A stretch of DNA of 64,000 nt from Gracilaria vermiculophylla (GCA_019155205.2 JAHNZQ020000181.1:157107-221106); one strand, 5' to 3'. Positions 9,668-20,161 are shown, counted from the stretch's first letter. Made by a program: numbers and translations. The notes: a model not told the origin generated them from the letters alone.

Positions 9668-11548
9668 ATGGACACGTACTGTGTATCGCCCGCGTCGCCG
9701 TCGTCGCCATCGCTCAATGTGCGCGCCGCCGATGCGCGCGACGACCTCAGCGCGCTGCACCTGATCAGCCTCGAGGGCGGCGCGGCGCTGTCGCCGCTGC
9801 CGCCGCTGCCGCCGCTGCCGCCGCTGCCGCTGCTGCCGCCGCTGCCGCTGCTGCCGCCGCTGCCGCGCGCGGCCGGCAGCGACGCTTGCGACTTTGATGT
9901 GGCCGACCTCACCGACTTTGTGGGCGCCGCCTCCAGCTCGTGCACGCCCGAGTCGGCGCCGCTGGACATCCGCCTGGACGGCGACGACGACGGGGCGCCG
10001 CCCGACCTGCCCGCCGTCAACCTGGACGAGTTTGCGCGCGGCGCGGACGACGGCGCGCCCGGCCCCCCCCCCGCCTGCGTGCTGGCCGTGCGCGCCGAGC
10101 CGCTGGGCGCCGACGGCGTGGGCGCGCTGCTGCTGCGCGCAGACGGCGTGCGCTGCGACGGCGACGCCGCCGCCGCATGCGGCGACCGGCGCGACGACAT
10201 GGCGCACCTGCTGCTGGACGCGCCGGCGCCAGCGTCGCCGGCGCCAGCGTCGCGCGCGCCAGCGTCGCCCGCGCCGCGCGGCGACGGCGACGGCGACGGC
10301 GACGGCGGGCGCGTGGTGAACCCGGACATGAAGGACGTGTGGCAGCTGCTGTCGCTGCTGTACTCGCACAAGGCGGTGAGCGAGCGCGACAGCCGCGCGG
10401 TGATGAACATGATGGCGGGCGGGGTGAGCGGCGGCGAGCTGCGGCGGTGGAGCGCGCGCGGCGACGGGCGCGAGGTGGCGCGCGCGCTGTGCGGCGCGGC
10501 GCGCGACGGCGCGGCGCGGCGGCGCACGTTTGAGCAGCTGTTTGCGCGCGGCTGGACGTTCAGCGGCGGCGGCGCGGCGCAGGCGGCGGCGGCGCCGCGC
10601 GCGGCGGCGAGCGCCGCGCGCGGCGACGGCGGCGGCGGCGGCGGCGCCGGCGGCGGCGAGTGCTGTGTGCGCGTGAACGACGGGGGGCACGGGGGGTGCT
10701 CGGGCGACGAGCTGCTGGACGCGGACGCGCTGCTGCTGGTGCAGAGCTTTGAGGCCAAGCAGCTGGCGGACGACGGGATGCTGGAGCTGCTGGACGTGGG
10801 CGACTCGGCGGCGCGGCTGGAGGCGATGGTGCGCATGCACGAGGGGGAGGTGGCGGCGGCGCAGACGGCGCACGAGGAGGCGGAGGGGCCGGAGGGGGCG
10901 GAGGGGCCGGCGGGGGCGGAGGGGCCGGCGGGGGCGGAGCGGCCGGCGGGGGCGGAGGGGCCGGCGGGGGCGGAGGAGGGGCAGGGGGGGCGGGAGGCGG
11001 CGGTAGGGCGCAAGCGGGGGCGCGGCGGGGGGGGGCGCGCGGCGCGGCGCGAGGCGGCGCTCAACGTGTCGGACGAGGAGCTGCTGCGGACGCGGCCGAA
11101 GAAGAAGCGGCGCGCGGCCAAGTTCGACAAGCCGGTGGCGTCGCGGTTCTGCCACGTGTGCTCGCGCACGCCCAAGAACGTGCGGCTGGCCACGTGCGCG
11201 CGCATCCGGCAGGGCACGTGCCGCAAGGTCGTGTGCGAGAAGTGCTTCGCCAAGTACGGCTACGGGCGCTTCGACGCGGCGGCGCGCGCCGACAGCGCGT
11301 GGCTGTGCCCGCACTGCCGCGCCGACTGCCCGCAGCGCGCGCAGTGCCGCACCTACCAGCGCATCAACGACCGCCTGCGCGTGAGCCGCCTGCGCCAGGA
11401 GGGCGCCAAGCGCGGCGCCGCCGCCGCCACCGCCACCGCCGCCACCGCCGCCGCCGCCCTCCCCGCCGACGCCGACGCCGACGCCCACACCGCCGCCGCC
11501 TGCGCGCGCCCGCGCAAGCGCCGCCGCCCCGCCGCGCCGCAACTCTAA
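9668..11548 (+). CDS. Nuclear protein with C-terminal 4CXXC (CDCA7/R1-type) zinc finger
   Basis: 626 residues. The N-terminal half is acidic and low-complexity, with an LPPLPP repeat (about 39-66) and Asp-rich motifs of the transactivation type. A basic stretch (TRPKKKRRAAKF) that looks like a nuclear localisation signal precedes a Cys-rich domain from about 495: CHVC, then C-x8-C-x4-C-x2-C, then CPHC and two further cysteines. The order and the text VCEKCFAKYGYGRF...WLCPHCRADC match the zf-4CXXC_R1 family (CDCA7, R1), which binds DNA and in animals and plants works with HELLS/DDM1 in DNA methylation and heterochromatin. A Glu-Gly-Pro-Ala repeat from an 18-bp DNA repeat lies just before. The protein ends in an Ala/Arg-rich tail (RPRKRRRP). 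The assignment rests on the cysteine pattern; a chromatin role is inference. Confidence 0.8.
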   Translation: MDTYCVSPASPSSPSLNVRAADARDDLSALHLISLEGGAALSPLPPLPPLPPLPLLPPLPLLPPLPRAAGSDACDFDVADLTDFVGAASSSCTPESAPLDIRLDGDDDGAPPDLPAVNLDEFARGADDGAPGPPPACVLAVRAEPLGADGVGALLLRADGVRCDGDAAAACGDRRDDMAHLLLDAPAPASPAPASRAPASPAPRGDGDGDGDGGRVVNPDMKDVWQLLSLLYSHKAVSERDSRAVMNMMAGGVSGGELRRWSARGDGREVARALCGAARDGAARRRTFEQLFARGWTFSGGGAAQAAAAPRAAASAARGDGGGGGGAGGGECCVRVNDGGHGGCSGDELLDADALLLVQSFEAKQLADDGMLELLDVGDSAARLEAMVRMHEGEVAAAQTAHEEAEGPEGAEGPAGAEGPAGAERPAGAEGPAGAEEGQGGREAAVGRKRGRGGGGRAARREAALNVSDEELLRTRPKKKRRAAKFDKPVASRFCHVCSRTPKNVRLATCARIRQGTCRKVVCEKCFAKYGYGRFDAAARADSAWLCPHCRADCPQRAQCRTYQRINDRLRVSRLRQEGAKRGAAAATATAATAAAALPADADADAHTAAACARPRKRRRPAAPQL

Positions 11549-11612
11549 CTCCACATGTGCCTTCTTTTTATCTCTAACACCTCCACATGTGCCTTCTTTT
11601 TGTCTCTAACAC
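11549..11612 (+). repeat. 32-bp direct repeat, two copies
   Basis: CTCCACATGTGCC followed by TTCTTTTT and TCTCTAACAC, at 11549-11580 and 11581-11612, one mismatch apart. It starts two bases after (overlapping the flank of) the zinc-finger stop codon, so both copies lie in the 3' UTR or terminator region. Confidence 0.9.
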
Positions 11613-11808
11613 CCCCCCGCTCGCCAGTGTAAAGCGCCCAAACTAAATCCACCCCCCACCTCGTTTTAACCAATGTACACCTCATCCGCTTGTCCCTTGT
11701 TCCCCCACCCGCCCTTCCCCTCTCCGCCCTCTCCCCCCCTCTCCACCCTCTCCGCCCTCTCCCCCCCCTCTCCTCCCTCTCCTACATACATCGCCCTCCC
11801 CCCTCCCC

Positions 11809-11908
11809 NNNNNNNNNNNNNNNNNNNNNNNNNNNNNNNNNNNNNNNNNNNNNNNNNNNNNNNNNNNNNNNNNNNNNNNNNNNNNNNNNNNNNNNNNNNN
11901 NNNNNNNN
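11809..11908. other. Assembly gap (100 N)
   Basis: Exactly 100 N between two C-rich low-complexity stretches; the true length is unknown. Confidence 0.99.
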
Positions 11909-11941
11909 CCCGCTCCACACACCCATCTAACAACCGCTTTC

Positions 11942-12072
<131 letters not shown>

Positions 12073-12077
12073 ATCCC

Positions 12078-13211
12078 ATGACCGCCGCGCTGCTCGCGCG
12101 CCGCCACGACGCGCGCCCCCCCCCCGCGCCGCTCCCGCCGCCCGACGCCGCGCTGTCGCCGCGCTGCGACCCCCCCGACGCGCGCCCCGACCCCGACCTC
12201 GCCCCCTCCGCGTCGCTGTCCAAGCGCCGCCCCCCCCGCGTGTCCGCCGCCACCGCCGCCCACGCCCTCGCCTGCGCCCTGTGCATCATGGCCAGCCTCA
12301 TGGTGTACTCGCTGCTGCAGGAGCGCATCATGACGCGCCCGTACGCGTCGCGCACCGCCGCCTCCACCACCGCCCTCTTCCCGCACTCGCTCTTCCTCGT
12401 GCTGGCCAACCGCATGCTGGCCGCCGTGCTGGCGCTGGCGCTCATCGTCGCGCGCGCCGACCCCTCGCACCTGCGCCCGGCCGCCCCGCTCGCCCACTAC
12501 GCCTCCGTGTCGCTGTCCAACGTCATCGCCACGTCGTGCCAGTACGAGGCGCTCAAGTGGCTCACCTTCCCCACCGTCACCATCGGCAAGTGCGCCAAGA
12601 TGCTCCCCGTCATGCTCATCCTCAAGTTCCGCTCCGCGCGCCAGTACTCGTACGAGGACTTTGCCGTCGTCGCCGTCGTCCTGGCCGGCTGCGCCACCAT
12701 GATCTCCTCGGGCAACGTCGCCGCCACCCACCCCCCGGCCGCCGACGCCGACACCCCCTTCGGCTTTGCCCTCATGCTGCTGTACCTGCTCTTCGACGCC
12801 GTCACGTCCACGCACCAGGAGGCGCTCTTCCGCGCCCACAACATGTCCGTGTACAACCAGATGCTCTACATCAACCTCTCGTCCGCCCTCATCTCCGTCC
12901 TGGCCCTCACCGCCCGCGGCGGCCTGCGCCACTCCCTCTCCTTCATCGCCCGCTTCCCGGCCGTGCTGCCGGACATCTGCACCCTGTCGCTGTCGGCCGT
13001 CGCGGGGCAGTTTGCCATCACCTACACCATCCACGCCTTTGGCGCCCTGCTGTACGCCGCCGTCATGACCACGCGCCAGTTCTGCTCCGTGCTGGCCAGC
13101 GACATCATCTTCAAGCACGGGCTCACCGCCGTGCAGTGGAGCGGCGCCACCATGGTCTTCGCCGCCCTGTTTTTCAAGCTGTGGAGAAAGGCCACGCGCG
13201 CGTCGGAGTGA
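12078..13211 (+). CDS. SLC35B-family transporter (PAPS or UDP-galactose type)
   Basis: 377 residues, usual for nucleotide-sugar/PAPS transporters of the UAA family. After a ~60-residue polar N-terminus there are about nine to ten hydrophobic segments. The diagnostic block is SNVIATSCQYEALKWLTFPT followed by VTIGKCAKMLPVMLI, the counterpart of the QYEALK...FPT...K.K.PVM signature of SLC35B2/B3 and UDP-galactose transporter relatives; later YNQMLYINLSS and TTRQFCSVLASDIIF also fit. It would exchange a nucleotide-activated donor across the Golgi/ER membrane. A PAPS substrate would suit an alga making sulfated galactans, but substrate is inference. Codon third positions are almost all G or C. The ATG is the first after the poly-C tract. 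Confidence 0.88.
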   Translation: MTAALLARRHDARPPPAPLPPPDAALSPRCDPPDARPDPDLAPSASLSKRRPPRVSAATAAHALACALCIMASLMVYSLLQERIMTRPYASRTAASTTALFPHSLFLVLANRMLAAVLALALIVARADPSHLRPAAPLAHYASVSLSNVIATSCQYEALKWLTFPTVTIGKCAKMLPVMLILKFRSARQYSYEDFAVVAVVLAGCATMISSGNVAATHPPAADADTPFGFALMLLYLLFDAVTSTHQEALFRAHNMSVYNQMLYINLSSALISVLALTARGGLRHSLSFIARFPAVLPDICTLSLSAVAGQFAITYTIHAFGALLYAAVMTTRQFCSVLASDIIFKHGLTAVQWSGATMVFAALFFKLWRKATRASE

Positions 13212-13321
13212 CGACGCCCCACCGCCGCCGCCGCCGCCCCTTGCAAGCGCTAGTCCATAGATGAGTGCGCCGCGCGCGCCCACGCGCCCCCGCGCCCCCG
13301 CCTGCAGCTGGCGCCGCTGCT

Positions 13322-13355
<34 letters not shown>

Positions 13356-14113
13356 AGCAGCTCACACGCGCGCGCGCTGCGCGCGACGGCCACCCGCCAC
13401 AGGCGCGCGCGCCGGCAGCCACTAAAGGCGTGAGCGCCAGCGGCGCCGGCGGCGGCACGTGGTGAGCACCATCGTCCACGCACTCGGTGCAGTGCGCGCG
13501 CGCGCGCGCGCGCGCATCGCGCTTGTGCCGAGCTGCGAGAGGGCCAACGTGCCGCTCCCCCGCCCTCTGCAGCCGCGCCGCGCCGCGCCGCCTCTCTCGC
13601 CCGCGCGCGCGGCGCGTCGCGGAAGCGCCGCGAGCCGCCGCGCCATTCGGCGCCTTGCACGCCCCCCACACGACATCGCCGTCGCGTGGGGGACGCTCGG
13701 CCGCGGCCGCCGCCGACGGCGCCGCTCACGCACGCACGCGAGCCCCTCCGCCGTCACAGCGCTACACGGCGCACACACGCGACGCTCCTAAAGTAGACAC
13801 ATGCGTCGCACGAGTGTGCCCACGGCCACCGCCGACGGCGCCGCTCACGCACGCCAGCCGCTCTGTCGTTACAACGCCTCTACGCTGCGCACGCCCTCAG
13901 AAGAGCGCGTCTTTTTTTTTGTCAAGTGCCACCACCCCACCCCACCTTGGCCCCTCCCCCCCCCCACCTCCGTCCGCGATCGCTCCACATCCAAAATCTC
14001 CCCACCCACAACGTTCCTTACGTCGCTGAGCAACAGACGCCGCACCGACTCGTGCTACGTTTCGCCCCGCCTGCCGCGTCACACACGGCCACTGTCGAGC
14101 CGTCCCCTCACCC
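13212..14113. other. Intergenic region with a diverged ~80-bp duplication
   Basis: No gene recognised. The segment at about 13,700-13,785 (GACGGCGCCGCTCACGCACG...GTCACAGCGCTACACGGCGCAC) recurs in diverged form at about 13,816-13,895. A CGCG run lies at 13,495-13,514. The part from 13,900 on is C-rich (CCCCTCCCCCCCCCCACC near 13,953) and leads to the ELO start, so it probably holds that gene's promoter. Confidence 0.6.
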
Positions 14114-15004
14114 ATGTCTCCCCCCGTGCGCGCCCTCGAAGCCGGCTGGACCAGCGCCACCACCAGCGGCTCCACCTCCGTCGCCCCCTTCGAAGCCGGC
14201 TGGACCAGCGCCACCAGCGGCTCCACCTCCGTCGCCGCCTTCGCCGCACGCCTAGTGCACGCAATCTCCCCGCCCGCGGCCCCGCCGCTGTCCAACCTGC
14301 GCCTCGTGCTGCTCGTCATCGCCGCGTACCTCTCCATGCTCAGGCTCTTGCACCGCAACAACACCGCGCTTCGCCACTCGCGCTTCATCACATATGCCGC
14401 CATCGTCCACAACGTCGCGCTCGCGCTCGCCTCCGCCTTCATCAACGTGCGCGCCTCGCGCGCCATCCTGTCCGTCGCCCACGCCCACAGCTGGGCTGCC
14501 ACCATCTGCACCCCCGCGCGCACCGCCCTGCCGGCCCCGATTTACGATGCCTTTTACCTCTTCTACTTCACCAAGTTCTACGAGCTCGTGGACACCTTCA
14601 TCCTCGTCCTGCGCCACAAGCCGCTCTCCCTGCTTCACGTGTGGCACCACTCCACCGTCATCCTCTCCGTGTGGGGCTGGCTGGAGTACGCCGTCACCAT
14701 CGGCGTCTACGGCCTGTGGTTCAACACCTTTGTCCACGTTTTCATGTACGCCTACTTTGCCTGCAGTCTGGCGCGCATCAAGCTCCCGTTCAAACGCCTC
14801 ATCACCCAGGCCCAGATCGTTCAGTTTCTCACCGGCTTTGCGTCGCTCATTCCCTTCACGTGGAGCTACATCACCCACGGCGGCTGCACCGGATTGCCGG
14901 GCCTTGCCGTCACCGCCGCCATCAACTTGTCCTATCTCGCTTTGTTTCTTCGCTTTTACGCCAAGTCGTACAACAAGCCAACTGAGACAGCAAAGACGCA
15001 ATGA
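14114..15004 (+). CDS. ELO-family fatty-acid elongase (3-ketoacyl-CoA synthase)
   Basis: 296 residues, standard for ELO proteins, which condense malonyl-CoA with acyl-CoA in the ER membrane. Signatures in order: KFYELVDTFILVLR (154-167), the HXXHH box HVWHH (175-179), NTFVHVFMYAYF (204-215) and, near the C-terminus, a TM segment followed by YAKSYNK. About seven hydrophobic segments are visible. The N-terminus carries a duplicated block, EAGWTSAT(T)SGSTSV, at residues 9-23 and 27-40, from a ~48-bp DNA duplication (14,139-14,236). The C-terminus lacks a canonical dilysine ER-retrieval signal. The chain-length or saturation preference cannot be read; HVWHH is the form common in polyunsaturated-fatty-acid-type elongases but this is not decisive. 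Confidence 0.93.
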   Translation: MSPPVRALEAGWTSATTSGSTSVAPFEAGWTSATSGSTSVAAFAARLVHAISPPAAPPLSNLRLVLLVIAAYLSMLRLLHRNNTALRHSRFITYAAIVHNVALALASAFINVRASRAILSVAHAHSWAATICTPARTALPAPIYDAFYLFYFTKFYELVDTFILVLRHKPLSLLHVWHHSTVILSVWGWLEYAVTIGVYGLWFNTFVHVFMYAYFACSLARIKLPFKRLITQAQIVQFLTGFASLIPFTWSYITHGGCTGLPGLAVTAAINLSYLALFLRFYAKSYNKPTETAKTQ

Positions 15005-15359
15005 CCGCCTACCCCACCGCCCCTGTCCTTGCACTTGCGCAAAAACCCCACAACTCACTCATGCTGTGAATTACCTTCTTGTCGTCGCCCGCTCGCGTGC
15101 GCCACGCCCACCGCCTGCCCCCAAATCCCACCGCACCACACATGCCCCCCTCCCCGCGCACCAGCCACGCGCACCAGCCCCCTCTGAACGCCTCGCATGA
15201 CATACAGCACGTCCTGCATAAAAGTAGCACGCGGAGCTCAGCATGTTTACATCTAGCAAAACTACCGGTTGAATTATATCTAGTTATACACGCCATCGCG
15301 TTCAGTTAGAGAAAAACAATTACATGTACACACCCTGACTCCTTCACTACATGCCACTT
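15005..15359. other. Intergenic region between convergent genes
   Basis: 355 bp between the ends of the ELO (+) and TRAPPC8 (-) genes. It becomes AT-richer after 15,200 (for example TATATCTAGTTATACA), as expected for 3' UTRs. No gene seen. Confidence 0.6.
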
Positions 15360-18300
15360 CTATTGCTCTTCATCCGTGTCTGCATCATTCCAAAAAGCGT
15401 CCTTCTTCAGTTCTGACAGCAACTGCGCCGACCTGCCTTCCCCGCGCGCCCCGCTCATCGCACCGCCACCTGCTCTCGCTGCTGAGCCCTCTTTGCCGCG
15501 CGATTCCTGCGTGCCCTGTCTCCCAGACACTCGCCCAGCCCCGCCTTCACCGCCATCCCCGCTCGCTGTCCCACAGTTGATGTGCTTCAGCTGCCTTGCC
15601 CCACTGCCATCGTTCGTTCCCGCATGTGGACCAACGTCGTCTTCCGTCCCTGCGCCGCTGGACCCGCGTTCTCTGGGGACCGAACTCCACCGCTTACCCA
15701 CCTGGCTCGTGGGTGTAACGGTGGAGCCGGTGCTCATTCTTCTCGAGATGCGCCGCAACGAGGCCATCTCCATCTGCGCCTCCGAGACGTCATCCTCGCC
15801 AAACTTGTACTCTCCAATCGCCTCGACCGTCATGTACGACGGACTGACGGCGATATGCTGCCTCCTCCGGTTCGGGACAAAACTGCTAGTCTGATAAAGC
15901 ATGGTGAACCTGCACATGTTGTACCGACCAGGACCGATCAGCACTGCCGTGAGGCATATTGTCCGTTCCGCTCCGGGCGCTATAGACCGCAGCGACATCG
16001 AAACATCGCCCGTCCAGTATCGCCCGCGGTCCCCGTCGGCCACCCCACCTTCCGTAGGCGCCGCAAACGCCACATCCAGCACTCCGTCCGAAACGTTTTT
16101 GACGAGCACGTCTACGGCCACTACTGCGGGATACACGATTACGGCATTCTGCTCGCCCACCAAGCCTAGCACATCGTCACCCGCGCGCCGAAAGAAGTCG
16201 TGCTCAACTCTTTGAGGGTGACACACCCGCACTTGCACGGGGTCTTTCTCGCAGTAGTTCATGTGCAGCGCCCCGATGCCCTCCACCACATCTTGCATGA
16301 CATTTGGGTTTGCCTGCCGCACTTCTTCCTGCGCAATCAACGCACCGTCATTGCCAGCGTCGGGGACACTTCTCGTTTCCTTCATCCATCTCAGAGGATC
16401 TATGGCCGGAATTTGAATATCGCCTTCGCTTTCCTCATTCGTGCGCCAGCCCACAGTGACGTACACCCGGTCCGGACGTTCATGGGGCTCCTTGTGTCGG
16501 TGCAGGTGAGAGTGATGCTTGGAGCAGACAACAAAATGCGTAACCGCCCTTCTTTCCCATCTGTCCTCATCTCGACAGCCATCAGCTTTGACCATATCCT
16601 CGCCCAAAGCCCCTTGTGCTTCAGAATCAAGACCCTTTACCTCCTTCTTCATCACCGAGTTAGCGTTCAAATCAGCAACATAAGTCTCCCACTTGTGAGA
16701 TGGTCGCAACAGTCCATCACGACTATCAGTGACTTGACATCCATCCTTCACGTCGCGATCACGCACCAAAAACACGAAAAATGTTGCAGTTTCATTGATG
16801 CGGAGTGTGCTGAGCGAAGGTTGCAGATCGCCGCGCTTGATAGCCATAGGAATGACCGGAGCAGGCAACAACATCGGTTTCCATCCATGTTTCGATGTGA
16901 CAGTAAGCTTAGTGATGTCAAAGTCCACGCCCTCCATTTCAGAGGGGCCAGCATGTTCGACTTCGACACCAAACAGGCACCCAATTCTGTTTGAAGCATC
17001 GGGCGAGACCGAACGCAAATCAGCCTCCCTCAAGAACCTGGGAGATACCATCACGCTTGGATGCACCCTAAACCGCAGAGAAACACGGCTTATGCGCAGC
17101 CTACCCGCCCCATACGCAATGGCAAGCTTGACATCTCGCAAAGGAGGCCCATTTTCAGCACGGTCCTCGCCTCTTCTGCTTGTCCGCTGCAACTTGATGT
17201 TCTCACTGAGAGAGGAGCGATGCGTAAACAGGGCATTCGAAACAGCCGCCCTGATCCACATGGGTATGCGAGTTTTGTGCCCCGGAGCAAGGGGTAACGT
17301 CAATCTCCCAGCAACAACAACCTCATTCTGCTCCACCGGCTGCTCCTTTATGCCAATAGAAAAGACGCGCTTTTTCTCACCCTTCTCCTGAATCTCAGGC
17401 TCGATGCCGAGGTAAAATGTTTGCGGAGTACCAATACGAAAAACAATACTGTGAAGAGCTGTGCTGCCCTCGTTTTCGAGTTCCAGATGACCCCTTCTGA
17501 CTTCTCCTGCGCGCATGGTCAGCGTGGGGTGCAGATCCTGAGAGACAAGCGGAAAGTGAGGAACAAGGAGAGTAGCCTTCAGCTTGGGGGCCAGTGGCGC
17601 TACAGTCACCGTGAGCGACTCGTCTTCATCGTAGAGGGGCACATCACTTGCCCGTTGGCGCCTTGTATCATTTAGTCTGCGACCATGACGGTGTAAAAGG
17701 GCAAAACCAGGTGCAAGCACCGTTGAAAAGTCCGGCACAAAAGTAGCATTCAAACCGATAGTGAACTTCCAACTAACTCCGATAAACTGTAAAATGCCGG
17801 CTTTCCGCCCTACAATCTGGAGAACAACAATTTCTTCCGAGTTGGGAGCAAGTGTAAAAGCAGGCGCTTCCAAAAGCTCTACAGGAGGAGGGTCAGCGTC
17901 ACCTCCTTCGTCACTCTTTTCAAAAAGTGAGTAACAACGGCCGTCTAGCAAAACAACTGCTGACATTGAACTAACAAACACAGGAAACTGCAAGGGGTTT
18001 CTCAAACGTATATGCAGCAGGACAACTTCGCCCAACACCGCCCCGCGTTCAAGCAGAGAAGCTGCTCGTCTCCGCCTTTTTCTCGCATTCGCAAGGTCTC
18101 TCATTCGCCGAATCTTCATTTCAAGCGAGCCCCCAGGATCATTCTGTCCACTCCGCTTGGCATGGCGAAGTTCGGAAACAAGCGCCTCGACCCGTCGTTC
18201 CCGTTTTACATTCTCTTCGCCCCTAGCAAGCTTTGCGAAAAACTCCGCGTCTTCCAGAACCTCGTCCTCAAGCCCGTGCCACTCACGGTCACAGTCAGCC

Positions 18301-19982
18301 ATATCGTGGGTGAGAACGTACGAAAAAGCCGTATCCAACAACGGAAACGGTACACCCGAATCCCATCGCGCTGACAACTTCTCCATGGCGCCGATCTTGA
18401 GAGCTCGTAAAAACGCACGCACCACAGAAGCATGCACCTCAACCGTACTGGGCTGAGCCGAAGCCTCGGCCTCCGTCAAAACTAAGGAGAAATGTCGAAC
18501 GGCCGAAACTGGGTTTGCACCAGACAGCGCAGCCTCCCCCATCCAGTACTGCACATGATGTCGGATAGCCGGTCGTTGCAAGGCAGAGCTATCGATCTCA
18601 GCCGCCGCCGCCGCCGCCTCCGCAAAGTACCTCAATTTCGCAAAGCGAAGCGCTGCGAAAAAGGCGAAGCGAGACGCTCGTCGCGCATGCTTCAATAGCA
18701 CATAAGCATGGGTGCAACTGGCGCACAAGAGCGCCAACACAGCGTCAACCAGCGGCGGCGTCGCGTCCGATACACAGGGACGTAACGCTACAATCGCCCG
18801 AACCAGCACGCCAGCAGCGCTATCAGGATAGCCTGCGGCCAAGCAGAAATCGACCGCACGCAGCGCAGCCCTTGCGGCAAGCTCCGGGCTATTTGCGTCG
18901 ACGTACCTCAAGACGGCCGACTCAAGCGCAGCGCCAATCGCGGCATTGCTGCCATCAATCAGCGCGAGAGACAAGGCGCCAAGCTCGAGCGCCGAAGCAT
19001 GGTGAACGGCCGCCGATGACGAAAATGTGCGCACTTCGTACGCCAGCATGCGATACGCATCGCACGCATCGGTGTATCGCCCGGCCATAAGCGCCAGATC
19101 CGCCAGCCGACGCATGGCCCCCGCCACCGAGTTGGAAGCCAGACGTGTCGCATCGCCGCCAGAGGAAGACGGCTCCATTGTGGCGTGCGCTGCAGAATTG
19201 GTATCTGAGGCCGGCATGAACGTAGTCGACGAAGATGAAGTACTGAACCACAGACGAAATGAAGACCGAACCGCCTTGCGTGCAGTATCTGCAGCGGCAA
19301 CAGCTTCACTCAACTGCGCATTAAGGATAGCGCGTGCGCGGGAATCCAGCTGTGCGGCCACGGCAGCCGCAGACAGCTCAGACGCATCGCGTTCAGTGGC
19401 ATTGCGCTCAGACGCATCGCGCTCCGACGTTTGGGTCTCATTCTGGTCGCTCAGTCTCAAGACGAGCAACGGTGCCGGATGCGAAGAAAGCGACTGTAAC
19501 ACCTTTTGCAAGGCGGCGTTATCTTGGGCAGTGGGCCTGGTGACCAACAGCACAAGCGGGGCATCGTGCATGGAGGTGGAAGAAACAGCCTCTGCAATCT
19601 GCGGTTCACAAACCCACACGGCAACCACGTTCAACAGAGGCAGCGCAAACCACTCATGGCGATACGCAGTGGTGAGGCTTTCCAGGCGCTCCTTGAGAGC
19701 GTGCGTGATAGCGAAAAGACCGCCATCGACGTCGCGAGCGCCGTCCAGAAGCGTGCGCGCAAACGAACGCGCCGAGGTCTCCTTGAGCTGCGCGGGCGTG
19801 AGCAGTCGCAGCGGCAGTCGGCTGTTGGCGGGCAGAAACTGGTTGAGAAGGGAGAGCACGTCGCGATGCTTGCTGGCGGTGCGCACGGCGGCGTCGCAGT
19901 GCTGTGTGGCGGAGAGCTGCACCAGAGGGGCGTACCTGGCGGCGGCGACTCGTTTGAATTGACGCACGGCATCGTCGCCCAT
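15360..19982 (-). CDS. TRAPP III subunit TRAPPC8/Trs85 homologue
   Basis: 1540 residues in one uninterrupted frame, similar to or slightly longer than animal TRAPPC8. This is the TRAPP III-specific subunit that helps activate Rab1/Ypt1 in ER-Golgi traffic and autophagy. The N-terminal region reads like Trs85 (PLVQLSATQHCDAAVRTA; SLLNQFLPANSRLP). Around residues 285-325 the key family text appears: MRRLADLALMAGRYTDACDAYRMLAYEVR, matching the RRLADLAFMLGDYELAYSTYR-type motif. A helical-repeat middle follows, and after about residue 650 come beta-rich, Ig-like segments (VLLHIRLRNPLQFPVFVSSM; FTLAPNSEEIVVLQI; GILQFIGVSWKF) seen in the C-terminal half of TRAPPC8. A Ser/Glu/Arg/Asp repeat (ASERNATERDASE) lies near residue 195. 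The C-terminal ~130 residues are Gly/Ser-rich. GC content is much lower than in the genes to the left. The start is the first ATG, directly at the family's N-terminus. Confidence 0.85.
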   Translation of the reverse strand: MGDDAVRQFKRVAAARYAPLVQLSATQHCDAAVRTASKHRDVLSLLNQFLPANSRLPLRLLTPAQLKETSARSFARTLLDGARDVDGGLFAITHALKERLESLTTAYRHEWFALPLLNVVAVWVCEPQIAEAVSSTSMHDAPLVLLVTRPTAQDNAALQKVLQSLSSHPAPLLVLRLSDQNETQTSERDASERNATERDASELSAAAVAAQLDSRARAILNAQLSEAVAAADTARKAVRSSFRLWFSTSSSSTTFMPASDTNSAAHATMEPSSSGGDATRLASNSVAGAMRRLADLALMAGRYTDACDAYRMLAYEVRTFSSSAAVHHASALELGALSLALIDGSNAAIGAALESAVLRYVDANSPELAARAALRAVDFCLAAGYPDSAAGVLVRAIVALRPCVSDATPPLVDAVLALLCASCTHAYVLLKHARRASRFAFFAALRFAKLRYFAEAAAAAAEIDSSALQRPAIRHHVQYWMGEAALSGANPVSAVRHFSLVLTEAEASAQPSTVEVHASVVRAFLRALKIGAMEKLSARWDSGVPFPLLDTAFSYVLTHDMADCDREWHGLEDEVLEDAEFFAKLARGEENVKRERRVEALVSELRHAKRSGQNDPGGSLEMKIRRMRDLANARKRRRRAASLLERGAVLGEVVLLHIRLRNPLQFPVFVSSMSAVVLLDGRCYSLFEKSDEGGDADPPPVELLEAPAFTLAPNSEEIVVLQIVGRKAGILQFIGVSWKFTIGLNATFVPDFSTVLAPGFALLHRHGRRLNDTRRQRASDVPLYDEDESLTVTVAPLAPKLKATLLVPHFPLVSQDLHPTLTMRAGEVRRGHLELENEGSTALHSIVFRIGTPQTFYLGIEPEIQEKGEKKRVFSIGIKEQPVEQNEVVVAGRLTLPLAPGHKTRIPMWIRAAVSNALFTHRSSLSENIKLQRTSRRGEDRAENGPPLRDVKLAIAYGAGRLRISRVSLRFRVHPSVMVSPRFLREADLRSVSPDASNRIGCLFGVEVEHAGPSEMEGVDFDITKLTVTSKHGWKPMLLPAPVIPMAIKRGDLQPSLSTLRINETATFFVFLVRDRDVKDGCQVTDSRDGLLRPSHKWETYVADLNANSVMKKEVKGLDSEAQGALGEDMVKADGCRDEDRWERRAVTHFVVCSKHHSHLHRHKEPHERPDRVYVTVGWRTNEESEGDIQIPAIDPLRWMKETRSVPDAGNDGALIAQEEVRQANPNVMQDVVEGIGALHMNYCEKDPVQVRVCHPQRVEHDFFRRAGDDVLGLVGEQNAVIVYPAVVAVDVLVKNVSDGVLDVAFAAPTEGGVADGDRGRYWTGDVSMSLRSIAPGAERTICLTAVLIGPGRYNMCRFTMLYQTSSFVPNRRRQHIAVSPSYMTVEAIGEYKFGEDDVSEAQMEMASLRRISRRMSTGSTVTPTSQVGKRWSSVPRERGSSGAGTEDDVGPHAGTNDGSGARQLKHINCGTASGDGGEGGAGRVSGRQGTQESRGKEGSAARAGGGAMSGARGEGRSAQLLSELKKDAFWNDADTDEEQ

Positions 19983-20161
19983 CGCGCGCAGAGGCGCCGA
20001 TCGGCAGGGAGGAGGGCGCGGGATGCGACCGACGGAGCGGTGGTCGGACGAACTCGCGCGCTGGTGACAGAAAGAGGACGACGGAGGCGCTTCGGCAATG
20101 GAGTGAAATCCGATTTTTGGTGGGATTTAAATAACGTGCCTAACGGCCTTCCAGTCACCAG

